Assembly: GCA_964404165.1 (NCBI GenBank)
Contig: CAYOIZ010000007.1
Span: 103,783 to 167,782, forward strand
Direction of reading: 5' to 3'
Source of the DNA: DASYLJ01 sp964404165
GTDB lineage: Bacteria; Desulfobacterota; Binatia; DP-6
DNA length: 64,000 nt
In this document: positions 19,801-28,322 of the stretch, piece after piece
Position numbering within the stretch: position 1 is the stretch's first letter
Layout of the letters: each line of letters opens with the position of its first letter
Position numbers and translations under genes: made by a program
The notes under the pieces: generated by a model
What the model saw: only the letters and a program-made list of their open reading frames with translations
Told to the model about the DNA's origin: nothing
The model's database searches: none

Positions 19801-20548
19801 CCCGCCCGCGCCACCCACCGAAACCAGCCAGCGTCCCGCGCTCGCCGACGCGCTGGCGCTCGCGATCGAGGTGCGCATCCGCGACAACGCCTGGATCCGT
19901 CGCGACGACGCCAACATCGAGCTGGCCGCCGATCTACGGCTCGACAAGGCCTCGGGCGGACCGCTCCTCATCACCGGCAACGTGCGACTGGTGCGCGGGT
20001 GGTACGCCTTCCAGAGCCGCCGATTCGAGCTCGACGAGGGCTACATCACGTTCGACGGCACGAACCCGCCCGATCCCTACTTCGCCATCACCGCGACCCA
20101 TCGCACCGGGCAGTATCGCATCCTCGTCGAGATCGGCGGCACGGCCGAGAAGCCGACGCTGACCCTGTCGTCCGAGCCCGCGCTCGATCAGGCCGACATC
20201 CTCGCCGTCCTGCTCTTCGGCCGCCCGAGCAGCGACCTCGGCAGGGGCGAGAGCCTCGATCTCCAGCAGCAGGCGGTCTCGCTCGCGGCCGGTTACGTCA
20301 TGCCCGAGCTGCGCTCGTCCGTGATGAACGCGCTCAGCCTCGACTCCCTCGAGGTCGGCGGCGAGGGCGTGCGGGCCGGTCGTTACGTCACGCAGGACGT
20401 CTTCGTCTCGCTGTCGCAGGAATTCGGCCCGCAGAAGGGCCAGGCGGTGGCCGTCGAGTACGGCGTCACGCCGAGCATCTCGCTCAAGCTGTCGACGTCG
20501 ACGCGCGGTGACAGCGCCGTCGACCTGCTGTGGCACCACCGCTACTGA
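16847..20548 (+). CDS. tamB: TamB-like AsmA/DUF490 family protein (1233 aa)
   Basis: A signal-anchor helix (residues ~8-30, VLRTVLVLVVLAALLVGGTLL) is followed by >1000 residues of repetitive beta-taco sequence and a C-terminal DUF490 domain. That domain carries the typical stretch GNVRLVRGWYAFQSRRFELDEGYITFDG and the QADILAVLLFG motif. TamB-like proteins bridge inner and outer membrane and work with TamA in outer-membrane protein insertion or lipid transport. ATG overlaps the tamA stop as ATGA, so the two are translationally coupled. The start was moved down from a longer open frame (16133) that reads through tamA. Confidence 0.88.
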   Translation: MRRLARWVLRTVLVLVVLAALLVGGTLLYVRTTAGEAMLRTELVRLLTDVTGARVSLGPLRGSFVRTVDVTDIVLRFDGGTELRVGRLRATLSPLSLLHGLVLVDDVALERVRVRAVHTADGWGLPDLPDEDDTHDGRPLPRIVLRAVHVMDGRVAMALHDVAPRRQVAATALAVDAAVTIGPDGIEVRLDALTAVPRGLDLSPLTARGTLRLPTDGGITLADVVVATARSRLAASGTIVPHERIDLTLADLSVAAREARALLPFDLASDVRVTGRAGGAWDACAVTADVGLDPGGRIGVQGTIDLAASPPRWSSEVSLVAVDPAAVLATLPSGRVNGIVEGTGTGVDAAARIRLGPSTLAAQAIERAFLEASIDGGVARAGGRVAHAAGVASLRARARLDTPVRYRARTRADVTDLAALVPSTPGTAAVRATVAGVEPAGTGRTVRLQATLDRATVRGVALAGGTVTARLDGPRLHVDRAQLRGPGTEVTAWAAADLDTKQADATLDVQATLDVVGRQASLPMGGTATARATAAGRLDALAVDGRIVVERGRWETTDVRRLEVVGRADGIGGTEPSARGTLTAGAIHVPGRDPWDAAAELGWRRSAASDDGTLRASGRATNGAGARLALTAKHTAPTTLVQLTELVLAPAEQPAWQLARPARVTVADGIAVDELALTAGAQRITLSGHAGASGAADATLRASGIGVAALCGLMAKGPRCGGTLTADARLTGTAAAPQLTATAAIDQLRIDDAVYGPLTARAQYAARALAVQGRLSYAQAGDLDVEGTVPIDLAWSGERHDLSSAPVSLALRTQGLDLAFLRAVAPTVVRRSDGRLTANLRLRGAWNDLRAEGGADLTMQRLELTATGVPYEDVRLRLRAAESSIVVEELSARGGDGTLTGSGRIALTGLRPGEADVRVRLSRFLAVRLPAYEAATDGDLTIGGPLTAPAIRGRIDLTRAVVRPSVLPSSNPSRQPDPTIEVVGLPPAPPTETSQRPALADALALAIEVRIRDNAWIRRDDANIELAADLRLDKASGGPLLITGNVRLVRGWYAFQSRRFELDEGYITFDGTNPPDPYFAITATHRTGQYRILVEIGGTAEKPTLTLSSEPALDQADILAVLLFGRPSSDLGRGESLDLQQQAVSLAAGYVMPELRSSVMNALSLDSLEVGGEGVRAGRYVTQDVFVSLSQEFGPQKGQAVAVEYGVTPSISLKLSTSTRGDSAVDLLWHHRY

Positions 20549-21258
20549 GCGGGTCGCGCGTCGCGCAGCAACGCCGCCGCGGCGGCACGATCGACCACCC
20601 ACGTCACGGTCGGCGACGGCAGCACGAGCTGCACCGGACGCCGATCGATGTCGACGGGCTCACGCAGCGCCGCCGCCACCGCTGCGGCGCGCTCGTCGCC
20701 GGTGGCCGTCAGCACCACGTGCCGCGCGGCCCGCAGCACGACGGGGGTGATGGTGACGCGTGGGGGCACGGCGTCCGCCACCGCCGCGACGGGGGCGTCC
20801 GCATGGAGGGCGGTGCTGCCGGGCGCGAGCGCCGCGATGCTGCCGTCGTCGGCGAGGTCGAGGAGGACGACGTCGAGCGCCGGCGGTGCGCCGTAGGATG
20901 CGAGCGTGGTGGCGTAGGCGGCCGCGACCGCCGTCGGATCGCCGGCGTCGACCGGCACGGCACGGATGCGATCGGCCGAGATGCCGCGCGGAGCGAAGAG
21001 GCTGTCGCGCGCCACCTTGAGGTTGCCGTGCGCGTCGTCGGCGGTGGTGCAGCGCTCGTCGGTGAAGACGCAGGTGATCCGCGCCCAGGCGATCTCGCCG
21101 CGTGCCGCCAGTGCCAGCTGCAGCGCGCGGGCGCCCCGTCCACCACTGAGCGCCAGCGTCGCCGCGCCCGAGGCCGCGGCGGCCACCAGGTGCCTCGCCG
21201 CGATCTCCGCGGCGGCCTCGTAGGCCTCGGCGTCGGTCTGATACACCTCGAGCTGCAT
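20542..21258 (-). CDS. 6-phosphogluconolactonase-like protein with altered active site (238 aa)
   Basis: Glucosamine-6-phosphate isomerase/6-phosphogluconolactonase fold (PF01182, DevB type): ALSGGRGARAL replaces the phosphate loop SGGSTP, FTDERC matches the conserved DER, and PRVTITPVVLRAARHVV matches the C-terminal half. The catalytic motif normally read as GxGxDGHTASLFPG is DLADDGSIAALAPG: the catalytic His is Ser and both loop glycines are lost. Activity as a lactonase is therefore doubtful. ATG 21258 overlaps the start region of the divergent thiD-like gene; it overlaps the end of tamB by 7 bp. Confidence 0.75.
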   Translation of the reverse strand: MQLEVYQTDAEAYEAAAEIAARHLVAAAASGAATLALSGGRGARALQLALAARGEIAWARITCVFTDERCTTADDAHGNLKVARDSLFAPRGISADRIRAVPVDAGDPTAVAAAYATTLASYGAPPALDVVLLDLADDGSIAALAPGSTALHADAPVAAVADAVPPRVTITPVVLRAARHVVLTATGDERAAAVAAALREPVDIDRRPVQLVLPSPTVTWVVDRAAAAALLRDARPAQ

Positions 21259-22087
21259 GGGCGCGCTGCATAGCGGATCGACCCCGCCGGGGCCAACGCC
21301 ACCGGTGGCGCTCACCATCGCGGGCTCCGACCCGAGCGGCGGCGCCGGCATCCAGGCGGATCTGAAAACGTTCCTGGCCTTCCACGTCTACGGCGCGGCG
21401 GTGATCACGAGCCTCACGGTGCAGAATACCCGCGGCGTCTTCGGCCGTGACGATGCCCCCGCCGCGCTCGTGCTGGCGCAGCTCGCCGCCGTGCGCGACG
21501 ACCTGCCCGTCGCGGCGGCGAAGACGGGCCTGCTGGCGACGGCGGCGCTGGTCGACGCCCTCGCCGGCGAGCTCGCCGCTCGCCCGCTCCCGTGGCTCGT
21601 CGTCGACCCGGTGCTGATCGCGACCAGCGGCGACGCGCTCACCGCCGGCGACACGTTGGCGGCGCTGCGCGCCCGCCTCCTGCCGCTCGCCACGCTGGTC
21701 ACGCCGAATCTCGCCGAAGCCGCGGCGCTGCTCGGTCACCCCGTCGACGACGTCGCCAGCATGCGCGACGCCGCACGCGCGATCGCCGACCTCGGGACCC
21801 CGAACGTCCTCGTGAAGGGCGGCCACCTGCCCGGCCCCCCCCGGGACATCCTGTTCGCCGGCGGGGTCCTGCACGAGCTCGAGGGGGTGCGGGTCGGACC
21901 GGCATCGGCACACGGGACCGGCTGCACGCTGTCGGCGGCCATCACGGCGGGCCTTGCGCGCGGTGACGCGCTCGTCGCCGCCGTCGAGCGCGGCAAACGG
22001 TACGTCGAGCGGGCGCTCGCCGCCGCCGCACCGCTCGGGCACGGCAGTCGACCGCTCGACCACCGCGTATCCCCCGACGATCCGTGA
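21257..22087 (+). CDS. thiD: Hydroxymethylpyrimidine/phosphomethylpyrimidine kinase (276 aa)
   Basis: Ribokinase-fold kinase for the pyrimidine branch of thiamine synthesis, phosphorylating HMP and HMP-P. Visible are the substrate loop IAGSDPSGGAGIQADLKTF, VTPNLAEAAALLG, KGGH, and the ATP/anion-hole motif AHGTGCTLSAAI with the catalytic Cys. The ATG at 21257 would put its first codon on top of the divergent gene's start. A GTG at 21305, directly before ALTIAGSD, is an equally good start and would free the intergenic region. No thiE or other thi gene is adjacent. Confidence 0.9.
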   Translation: MGALHSGSTPPGPTPPVALTIAGSDPSGGAGIQADLKTFLAFHVYGAAVITSLTVQNTRGVFGRDDAPAALVLAQLAAVRDDLPVAAAKTGLLATAALVDALAGELAARPLPWLVVDPVLIATSGDALTAGDTLAALRARLLPLATLVTPNLAEAAALLGHPVDDVASMRDAARAIADLGTPNVLVKGGHLPGPPRDILFAGGVLHELEGVRVGPASAHGTGCTLSAAITAGLARGDALVAAVERGKRYVERALAAAAPLGHGSRPLDHRVSPDDP

Positions 22088-22090
22088 CCC

Positions 22091-22120
22091 TTGCGATGCG
22101 AGGCCTCGGCTTGGTACGCG
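22091..22120 (+). promoter_or_regulatory. Promoter of alpha/beta hydrolase gene, leaderless type
   Basis: TTGCGA, 18-bp spacer, TACGCG, then 7 nt to the ATG at 22128. No Shine-Dalgarno between them. Confidence 0.5.
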
Positions 22121-22127
22121 GCGCCGC

Positions 22128-22931
22128 ATGCAGACGACGCGCGTAGGGAACATCGACCTCGCCTGGTACGAACGCGGCAGTGGCCGCCCGGTCCTCTGCA
22201 TCATGGGGCTCGGCGGACGCGCCACGGATTGGAACGAGGACTTCATGGCGCGCCTCGCGCCGCGCCATCGCCTCATCACCTTCGACAATCGCGGCACCGG
22301 TCGGTCGGATCGCCCCGAGGAGCCCTACACGCTCGATCAGATGGCCGACGAGGCCGTCGCCGTGATGCGCGCCGCGGGCGTCGAGCGGGCGCACGTCATG
22401 GGCACGTCCATGGGCGGCATGATCGCGCAGCTCGTGGCGCTGCGGCATCCCGACGTCGTCGAGCGGCTCGTGCTCCTCTGCACGCACATGGGTGGGCCCG
22501 GCATCACCCCGCCGGGACCCGCGGCGATGGCGCTGTTCAGCGCGGATCGGAGCCTTCCGCCCGACGTGCTCGTGCGTCAGTCGATGACGGCGATCACCGC
22601 ACCGGGCTTCGCGGCACGCCATCCGGAGGCCATCGACGGCCTGGTCGCCCTGGCGGCGGCGCAGCCGACGCCGCCCGCGACCTTCATGCGCCAGATGCAG
22701 GCCATCATGACGAGCGACCGCAGCGCGCGCCTGGCGGAGATCCGCGTCCCCACGCTCGTCGTCCACGGTAGCGAGGATCCGCTCGTCCCACCGGCGAACG
22801 GCGCGGCGCTGGCGCGTGCCATTCCCGGGGCGCAGCACGTCGAGATCCCCGGCTGCGGTCACATGATGTCCTGGGAAGTTCCGGTGCGCCTCGCGACCGT
22901 GGTCGGGGATTTCCTCACCGCCGACGGTTGA
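22128..22931 (+). CDS. Alpha/beta-fold hydrolase (267 aa)
   Basis: Serine hydrolase with the full triad: nucleophile in GTSMGG (~residue 94), Asp in VHGSEDPL and His in IPGCGHMMSWE near the C-terminus. The oxyanion segment is MGLGGRATDW. ATG 22128 matches the family's usual beginning and lies 7 nt after a -10 element. It belongs to the broad 3-oxoadipate enol-lactonase/haloperoxidase-like group; the substrate is not evident. Followed 32 nt later by the UPF0301 gene. Confidence 0.85.
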   Translation: MQTTRVGNIDLAWYERGSGRPVLCIMGLGGRATDWNEDFMARLAPRHRLITFDNRGTGRSDRPEEPYTLDQMADEAVAVMRAAGVERAHVMGTSMGGMIAQLVALRHPDVVERLVLLCTHMGGPGITPPGPAAMALFSADRSLPPDVLVRQSMTAITAPGFAARHPEAIDGLVALAAAQPTPPATFMRQMQAIMTSDRSARLAEIRVPTLVVHGSEDPLVPPANGAALARAIPGAQHVEIPGCGHMMSWEVPVRLATVVGDFLTADG

Positions 22932-22956
22932 CAAATACGCGCCCCACGACGACCAT
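22928..22956 (+). promoter_or_regulatory. Promoter of UPF0301 gene
   Basis: A consensus -35 TTGACA, 17-bp spacer and a weak -10 GACCAT, then 7 nt to the ATG at 22964. The -35 hexamer overlaps the stop codon of the hydrolase gene. Confidence 0.4.
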
Positions 22957-22963
22957 CGCGGCC

Positions 22964-23530
22964 ATGGCGGAGGACGCGTCGATCGCGCCGACATTGCTGC
23001 TCGCGATGCCCCAGCTGCGCGATCCGAACTTCTCGCGCTCGGTGGTACTGCTCTGCGAGCACGGTCCCACCGGTGCGATGGGCTTCGTCGTCAATCGTCC
23101 GACCGAGGTGCGCGCCGCAAACGCCGTCGAGCTCGATCCGCCGGTCCGTGGCGACAGCGGGCTTCGCCTGTGGACCGGTGGTCCCGTCGAAACCCATCGC
23201 GGGTTCCTGCTCCTCGGTGCCGACCCCGGCATCGAAGCCTGTGAGCGTGTCGGCGACGGCTTCCATCTCACGACGTCGGCCGACATCCTGCGTGCCCTGC
23301 TCGAGGCGAACCCCACCGAGCACGGCAACCAGCGCTGCCGGCTGCTGCTCGGCTACGCCGGCTGGGGTCCCGGTCAGCTCGACGCCGAGCTCGCGGCGTC
23401 GGCATGGATCACGGCCCCACCCGACCCCGATCTCGTGTTCGCCACCCCGCCCGACGAGATGTGGGAGTCGGCGATTCGCGGCCTCGGCATCGAGCCGATG
23501 GCGCTCGCGCCCGCGCCCGGCATCCAGTGA
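22964..23530 (+). CDS. UPF0301 (YqgE/AlgH) family protein (188 aa)
   Basis: The N-terminal LLLAMPQLRDPNFSRSVVLLCEHGPTGAMGFVVNRP is diagnostic for the DUF179/UPF0301 family (PF02622). Also present is LLLGYAGWGPGQLDAELA near residue 125. Length is normal. AlgH was named from alginate regulation in Pseudomonas but its biochemical role is unsettled. ATG 22964 is preferred over an in-frame TTG at 22928. Its TGA and the stop codon of the convergent RND gene share the palindrome tgatca. Confidence 0.92.
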   Translation: MAEDASIAPTLLLAMPQLRDPNFSRSVVLLCEHGPTGAMGFVVNRPTEVRAANAVELDPPVRGDSGLRLWTGGPVETHRGFLLLGADPGIEACERVGDGFHLTTSADILRALLEANPTEHGNQRCRLLLGYAGWGPGQLDAELAASAWITAPPDPDLVFATPPDEMWESAIRGLGIEPMALAPAPGIQ

Positions 23531-26500
23531 TCAGGGCGGGCCGACCGGCGACGGGCGGCTCCACGGCGTCAGCCGCCTGATCAGGTGACGCAGCCGCCGC
23601 GCAAAGCCCACGCGCCCCAGGTCGTCGAAGAGCGAGTAGGCCACCGGCGTGATCAGCAGCGTGATCACGAGCGACATCAGCTGGCCCCCGACGATGACCT
23701 TCGCGATCGAGCTGCGTGACCCCGACCCCGGACCCCGGCCGAGCGCGATCGGGATCATGCCGAGCACGAGCATGACCGTCGTCATCAGGATGGGCCGGAG
23801 CCGGACGCGGTTGGCTTCGAGGATCGCGGCGTCGCGCGGCATGCCGCGCGCCCGGAGCGTATTCGTGTAGTCGACCTGCAGGATGCCGTTCTTCTTCACC
23901 ACGCCCAGCAGCATGAAGAGGCCGAGCGTGCTGTAGATGTTGAGCGGCTCGCCGAGCAGCACGAGCGACAGCAGGGCGAACGGAATCACGAGCGGGAGGG
24001 CCAGCAGGATCGAGATCGGATGCAGGAAGCTCTCGAACTGCGCCGCGAGCACCATGTACATGAAGAGGAAGCTCAGGGCGAAGGCGAGCAGGAAGTTCGA
24101 ATTGCTCTCGTTGAGACCCTTCGCCCGCCCACCCCACTGGATGTTGTAGAGCGCCGGCATGTCGAGCTGATCGGCCATCTTCTGCGTGTGCGCCATAGCA
24201 GCACCGAGCGGCACGTCCGGAAGCAGGTTGCCGAGGATCGTGACGGCACGCTGCCGATCGATGCGGTCGATCTGCGCCGGTCCCAGATCCTCACGGAGTC
24301 GCACCAGGTTGCCGAGCCGCACGAGACCGCCGTCGCGCGAGGCGACGGTGAGGTCGGCGACGTCCTGCGGCGTGCGGCGGCGACCGGGATCGGCGCGAAG
24401 CCAGATGTCGTACTGCTGATCGTCCTCTTTGAATTTCGAGACGGGCTGACCGGCGATGAACGTCTGCACCGTGGCGGCGATGTCCTGGACGTTGAGCCCC
24501 AGATCCGACGCCTTCTCGCGATCGATCATGAGGCGCAGCTCGGGCGTGCGGACGGCGAGCGTGGTGTCGACGTCGACGAGCCCCGGCATCTGGCGCATGC
24601 CCGCCATCAGCTGCTCCGCGTAGCCCTGGAGGCGCTCGAGATCGGGTCCACGCAGGTTCAGCTCGACGTCGGACACGCGCGAGCCGCTGCTCGCCAGCGG
24701 ATTCACGCCCTGCACGCTGCTCCGCAGGTCGGGGTACTCCTTCAGGATGGCGCGCGCCTGGTCCATCACCTCGAACTGTGAGACGTCGCGCTCGTTCATC
24801 TCCGAGAGCTGGACGTAGATCGAGCCGCTGGTGACGTCGCCCTCGCCGGCGCGCACGCGACCGGTCTGGTCGCCGAGCGTGGTGAGCACGTTGACGACGC
24901 CCGGGAGCTTCCGGACGCGCTCCTCGATCTCGGCGAGGACGCGCCCGCTCTCGCCGAGCGTGAACCCGCCCGGTGCCCGAATCGAGATCTCGAGCTCGCT
25001 CTGATCGTCCTGCGGCAGGAACGTCTTCCCGACCATGCCCATGAGCGGCACCGTCGTGACCACGATCACCAACGACGTCACCACGATCACCCAGCGGTGC
25101 CGCAACGACCAGGCGAGCAGGCGCTCGTAGCTCGCCTCGAGCCGGCGGTAGAATCGGCCGCCGTGCGCCTGGACGTCGCCGCGCCGCCGCAGCATGCGCG
25201 CGCTCAACGCCGGCGTCAGCGTGAACGAGATGAACAGCGACACCATGATGGCGACGGCGGTGGTGATGCCGAAGCTGTGGAAGAAGCGACCGACCCGCCC
25301 GGCCATGAACGCCACCGGCAGGAAGATGATCACCAGGGACAGCGTCGTCGCCAGCACGGCGAGCGCGATCTCGGCGGTGCCCTTCGACGCCGCCTCCATC
25401 GGCGACTCGCCCTCGTCCTGGATGCGCCGGAAGATGTTCTCCAGGACGACGACCGCGTCGTCGATGACGATGCCGACCGCCAGCACCAACCCGAGCATGG
25501 TCAGGTTGTTCAGGGTGAAGTCCCACGCCCGCATGAACGTGAACGTCGCGATGATGGACGTGGGGATGGCGAGGCCGGCGACGACGGTGCTGCGCCAGTC
25601 GCGCATGAAGAGCATGACGGTCAACGCCACCAGCACCGCCCCGAGCCACATGTGCTCGCGCACGGTGTCGATGGACGACTTGATGAAGCGCGACTGGTCG
25701 CGGATGACGCGCAGCTCGATGTCGGCCGGCAGCACGGATTCGAGCCGCTCGAGCTGATGCTGCACGCCCGCGATGACCTGGACGGTGTTGGTGCCCGACT
25801 GCTTGCGGACCAGGAGCTGCACGGCGTTCTCGCCGTTGAGGCGCGTCAGGCTCCGGGGCTCCACCACACCGTCCTCGGCGTGCCCGAGGTCGCGTACGTG
25901 CAGCGGCCGATCGCCGACGTGCGCCACGATGAGATCGTCGAAGTCGCGGACCTGCTCGATGCGGCCCATGGTACGCACGATCAGCTCGCGCCGTGTCTGA
26001 TCGAGCCGCCCGCCGGGCAGCTCGATGTTCTGCTGGGCGATGGCGGACCGCACCTGGCTGATCGACAACCCCAGCGCCGTCAGGCGGTCGGGATCGACGA
26101 ACACGTTGATGGCCCGCTCCTGACCGCCGAGCAGGATCACCTGCCCGACCCCCGGCATCGTCTCGATGACTTCCTTCACCTGCCGGCGCGCGAGCTCCGT
26201 CACCTCGCGCAGGCTGCGACGGCCGGAGATGGCGATGCTCATCACCGGGACGGCGTCGACGTCGAACTTGTCGATCACCGGCGAGTCGGTCCCCGTAGGG
26301 AGCTGGGCAAGCACCGACGCCACCTTGTCGCGCACGTCCTGCGCCGCCACCTCGCGCGACTTCTCGAGGACGAAGCTCACGACGATCGCCGACACGCCCT
26401 CGCGCGTCGTGCTGCGCAGCTCCTCGATGCCCTCGATGGTGTTGATGGCCTCCTCGAGGATCTTGGTGACGCCGGTCTCCATCTCCTCGACCCCGGCCCC

Positions 26501-26656
26501 CTTCAACGTCGTCGTGACGGTGACGATCGGGAAGTCGATGTTCGGGAAGAGATCGACGCCGAGCTGTCGGTACGAAAACAACCCGAGGACCACCAGGCCG
26601 GCGACCAGCATGGTGGCGAAGACGGGCCGTCGGATGAAGACGTCCGCGAAATGCAC
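23531..26656 (-). CDS. RND multidrug efflux pump, inner-membrane subunit (1041 aa)
   Basis: Full-length AcrB/HAE1-type proton-driven exporter. The N-terminus FADVFIRRPVFATMLVAGLVVLG is characteristic; two sets of transmembrane helices flank two large periplasmic loops (residues ~35-340 and ~560-870). The proton-relay aspartates are present in GIVIDDAVVVLENIFR in the fourth helix of the first half. The adaptor gene ends 1 nt upstream and a tetR gene precedes it, so this is a tetR-adaptor-pump operon. No outer-membrane channel (TolC) gene is in the operon. Confidence 0.93.
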   Translation of the reverse strand: MHFADVFIRRPVFATMLVAGLVVLGLFSYRQLGVDLFPNIDFPIVTVTTTLKGAGVEEMETGVTKILEEAINTIEGIEELRSTTREGVSAIVVSFVLEKSREVAAQDVRDKVASVLAQLPTGTDSPVIDKFDVDAVPVMSIAISGRRSLREVTELARRQVKEVIETMPGVGQVILLGGQERAINVFVDPDRLTALGLSISQVRSAIAQQNIELPGGRLDQTRRELIVRTMGRIEQVRDFDDLIVAHVGDRPLHVRDLGHAEDGVVEPRSLTRLNGENAVQLLVRKQSGTNTVQVIAGVQHQLERLESVLPADIELRVIRDQSRFIKSSIDTVREHMWLGAVLVALTVMLFMRDWRSTVVAGLAIPTSIIATFTFMRAWDFTLNNLTMLGLVLAVGIVIDDAVVVLENIFRRIQDEGESPMEAASKGTAEIALAVLATTLSLVIIFLPVAFMAGRVGRFFHSFGITTAVAIMVSLFISFTLTPALSARMLRRRGDVQAHGGRFYRRLEASYERLLAWSLRHRWVIVVTSLVIVVTTVPLMGMVGKTFLPQDDQSELEISIRAPGGFTLGESGRVLAEIEERVRKLPGVVNVLTTLGDQTGRVRAGEGDVTSGSIYVQLSEMNERDVSQFEVMDQARAILKEYPDLRSSVQGVNPLASSGSRVSDVELNLRGPDLERLQGYAEQLMAGMRQMPGLVDVDTTLAVRTPELRLMIDREKASDLGLNVQDIAATVQTFIAGQPVSKFKEDDQQYDIWLRADPGRRRTPQDVADLTVASRDGGLVRLGNLVRLREDLGPAQIDRIDRQRAVTILGNLLPDVPLGAAMAHTQKMADQLDMPALYNIQWGGRAKGLNESNSNFLLAFALSFLFMYMVLAAQFESFLHPISILLALPLVIPFALLSLVLLGEPLNIYSTLGLFMLLGVVKKNGILQVDYTNTLRARGMPRDAAILEANRVRLRPILMTTVMLVLGMIPIALGRGPGSGSRSSIAKVIVGGQLMSLVITLLITPVAYSLFDDLGRVGFARRLRHLIRRLTPWSRPSPVGPP

Positions 26657-26657
26657 G

Positions 26658-27710
26658 TCAGGCTCCGGGGACCGCGTCGCCGCGGACGGCCACGGCCGCG
26701 CCGTCGGTGAGCCGCGACAGACCGCTCGTCGCCACCTGCTGGCCGCGCGTCACGCCCTCCGCGATCTCGACCCACCCGTCGCCGAGATCGACCCCGAGCG
26801 TGACGGGCCGCTCGCGCGCGACCCCGTCCTCGACGACGAACACCTTGGTGACGCCGGCGAACGTGGTGATCGCATTGCGTGGGACCGCGACCGCGCGTTC
26901 GTCGTGGCGCACCACGACGTCGCCGTGGCCGAAGAAGCCGGGCCGGATGCGATGGTCGGCGTTGGGCACGAGGACCTCGAAGGCGAGCGCCCGCGCCGTG
27001 GGGTCGGACGCCGAGCCGACCCGGCTCACGTGGCCGAGGAACGTCTCGCCCGGATACGGATCGACGGTGATCCGAACCTCCTGCCCCGCCGCCAGCGACG
27101 GCACGTCGCGCTCCGGCACCTCGCCGCGGAACTTGAGGGGGTCGTCCTGCACCAGGCGAAAGCTCACGGTACCGGCGCGGACGTAGTCGCCGAGGTTCAC
27201 GAGCCGGGCGGAGACCGAGCCGTCGAACGGCGCGCGAATGGCCGCGCGTTCGAGCTCGATGCGCAGGCGATCGCGCCGCGCCCGCTCGACCGCAGCCTCG
27301 GTGCGCACCTTCTCGTACTCCTGCGGCGAGATGATGCCCTGGGTGACCAGCGGCTGCGCGCGCGCCTCGTCAGCCGCGGCCTTCGCCAGACTGGCCTCGG
27401 TCTCGCGCAGCCGCGCCTCGATGACGTCGCTGCGCACGGCGGCCAGCATCTGGCCCTTGCGCACGCGGTCACCGAGGTCGGCCTCGATCGTGATGACCTG
27501 CCCTTCCGTCTCGCTGGCGAGCTCCGCCTGCTCGTTGGCGGCGAGCGTCCCCACCACCGACACGGTGCGCTCGACCTCGCGCACGGCGACGGGCGAGATG
27601 GTGACAGAGACGGCGTTGCTGGCCGCATCCGGCACCGGCGCTTCCGCCTTCGACGTCCCGCCACACCCCGCGGCGAGCAGGACCCCGACCAGCAGCGCGA
27701 CCGTTCTCAT
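26658..27710 (-). CDS. RND efflux periplasmic adaptor lipoprotein (350 aa)
   Basis: Membrane-fusion protein of the AcrA/MexA type. A lipobox (LLAAGC, lipidated Cys ~16) predicts anchoring to the inner membrane. Next come the first half of the lipoyl domain (residues ~45-90), an alpha-helical hairpin (~95-155), the second lipoyl half (IRAPFDGSVSARLVNLGDYV) and beta-barrel plus membrane-proximal domains to the end. It starts in an ATGA overlap with the upstream tetR stop and is followed 1 nt later by the pump gene. Confidence 0.92.
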   Translation of the reverse strand: MRTVALLVGVLLAAGCGGTSKAEAPVPDAASNAVSVTISPVAVREVERTVSVVGTLAANEQAELASETEGQVITIEADLGDRVRKGQMLAAVRSDVIEARLRETEASLAKAAADEARAQPLVTQGIISPQEYEKVRTEAAVERARRDRLRIELERAAIRAPFDGSVSARLVNLGDYVRAGTVSFRLVQDDPLKFRGEVPERDVPSLAAGQEVRITVDPYPGETFLGHVSRVGSASDPTARALAFEVLVPNADHRIRPGFFGHGDVVVRHDERAVAVPRNAITTFAGVTKVFVVEDGVARERPVTLGVDLGDGWVEIAEGVTRGQQVATSGLSRLTDGAAVAVRGDAVPGA

Positions 27711-28285
27711 GCTGCACCTCGCTGCCGGCGCGCCCGTGCGCCGCCGATGCCGTGGAGGAAGACGTCGACGATGCGGGTCGCGACCGTTTCTGGCCGGTCG
27801 TCGGTCGCATGCTCGAGGATGCCGGCCCGCGCCAGCCCGAGGAGGAACGCCGAGGCCAGATGCCGCGCCGCGGGCGTGCCCCCGAGGCGATGGCGCGCCA
27901 GCACCTGATCGACCGCCTGCAGGACGCGATGACGGCCCGCGCGCGGGCGTCGTCGGCCCTGCTGCTCGTAGCGCTGCACCACGGTGAGGAGATGGGGGCG
28001 CCGCCAGAAGAGCCGCAGGATCGAGAGCACGATCTCGCGCAGCGTGACCTCGACCGGCGCGTCGGCCGCGGCGGCGGCGTCGACGTCGGCCGCCAGCTGC
28101 GTCAGGCTCGCCTGCAGCGTCACCTCGTGCAGCGCGTCCTTGGTGGGGAAGTAGAGGTAGACGGTGCCCTTCCCGACGCCGGCGCGGGTGGCGACCTCGC
28201 TCACCTGCACGCGATGGAAATCGCGCTCGGCGAACACGGCGGTGGCGGCGGCGAGGATGCGGGCGCGTTTGTCGTCGGCAGGCAT
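27707..28285 (-). CDS. TetR-family regulator of the efflux operon (192 aa)
   Basis: HTH at residues ~5-50: RARILAAATAVFAERDFHRVQVSEVATRAGVGKGTVYLYFPTKDAL. The C-terminal ligand domain is of the efflux-regulator kind. Its stop overlaps the adaptor start (ATGA), and a perfect 16-bp palindrome 21 bp upstream is its likely operator. The pump is therefore probably substrate-induced by release of this repressor. Confidence 0.9.
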   Translation of the reverse strand: MPADDKRARILAAATAVFAERDFHRVQVSEVATRAGVGKGTVYLYFPTKDALHEVTLQASLTQLAADVDAAAAADAPVEVTLREIVLSILRLFWRRPHLLTVVQRYEQQGRRRPRAGRHRVLQAVDQVLARHRLGGTPAARHLASAFLLGLARAGILEHATDDRPETVATRIVDVFLHGIGGARARRQRGAA

Positions 28286-28306
28286 GACTGGCGGGTCAGT
28301 TTCCAG

Positions 28307-28322
28307 AACTGACCGGTCAGTT
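28307..28322. promoter_or_regulatory. Perfect palindromic operator for the efflux tetR
   Basis: AACTGACCGGTCAGTT is a perfect 16-bp palindrome between the MFS stop and the tetR start. A further half-site, GGGTCAGTT, repeats closer to tetR (28293-28301). TGACCGGTCA cores are common TetR-family operators. The site abuts the MFS stop codon (28323-28325). Confidence 0.65.
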
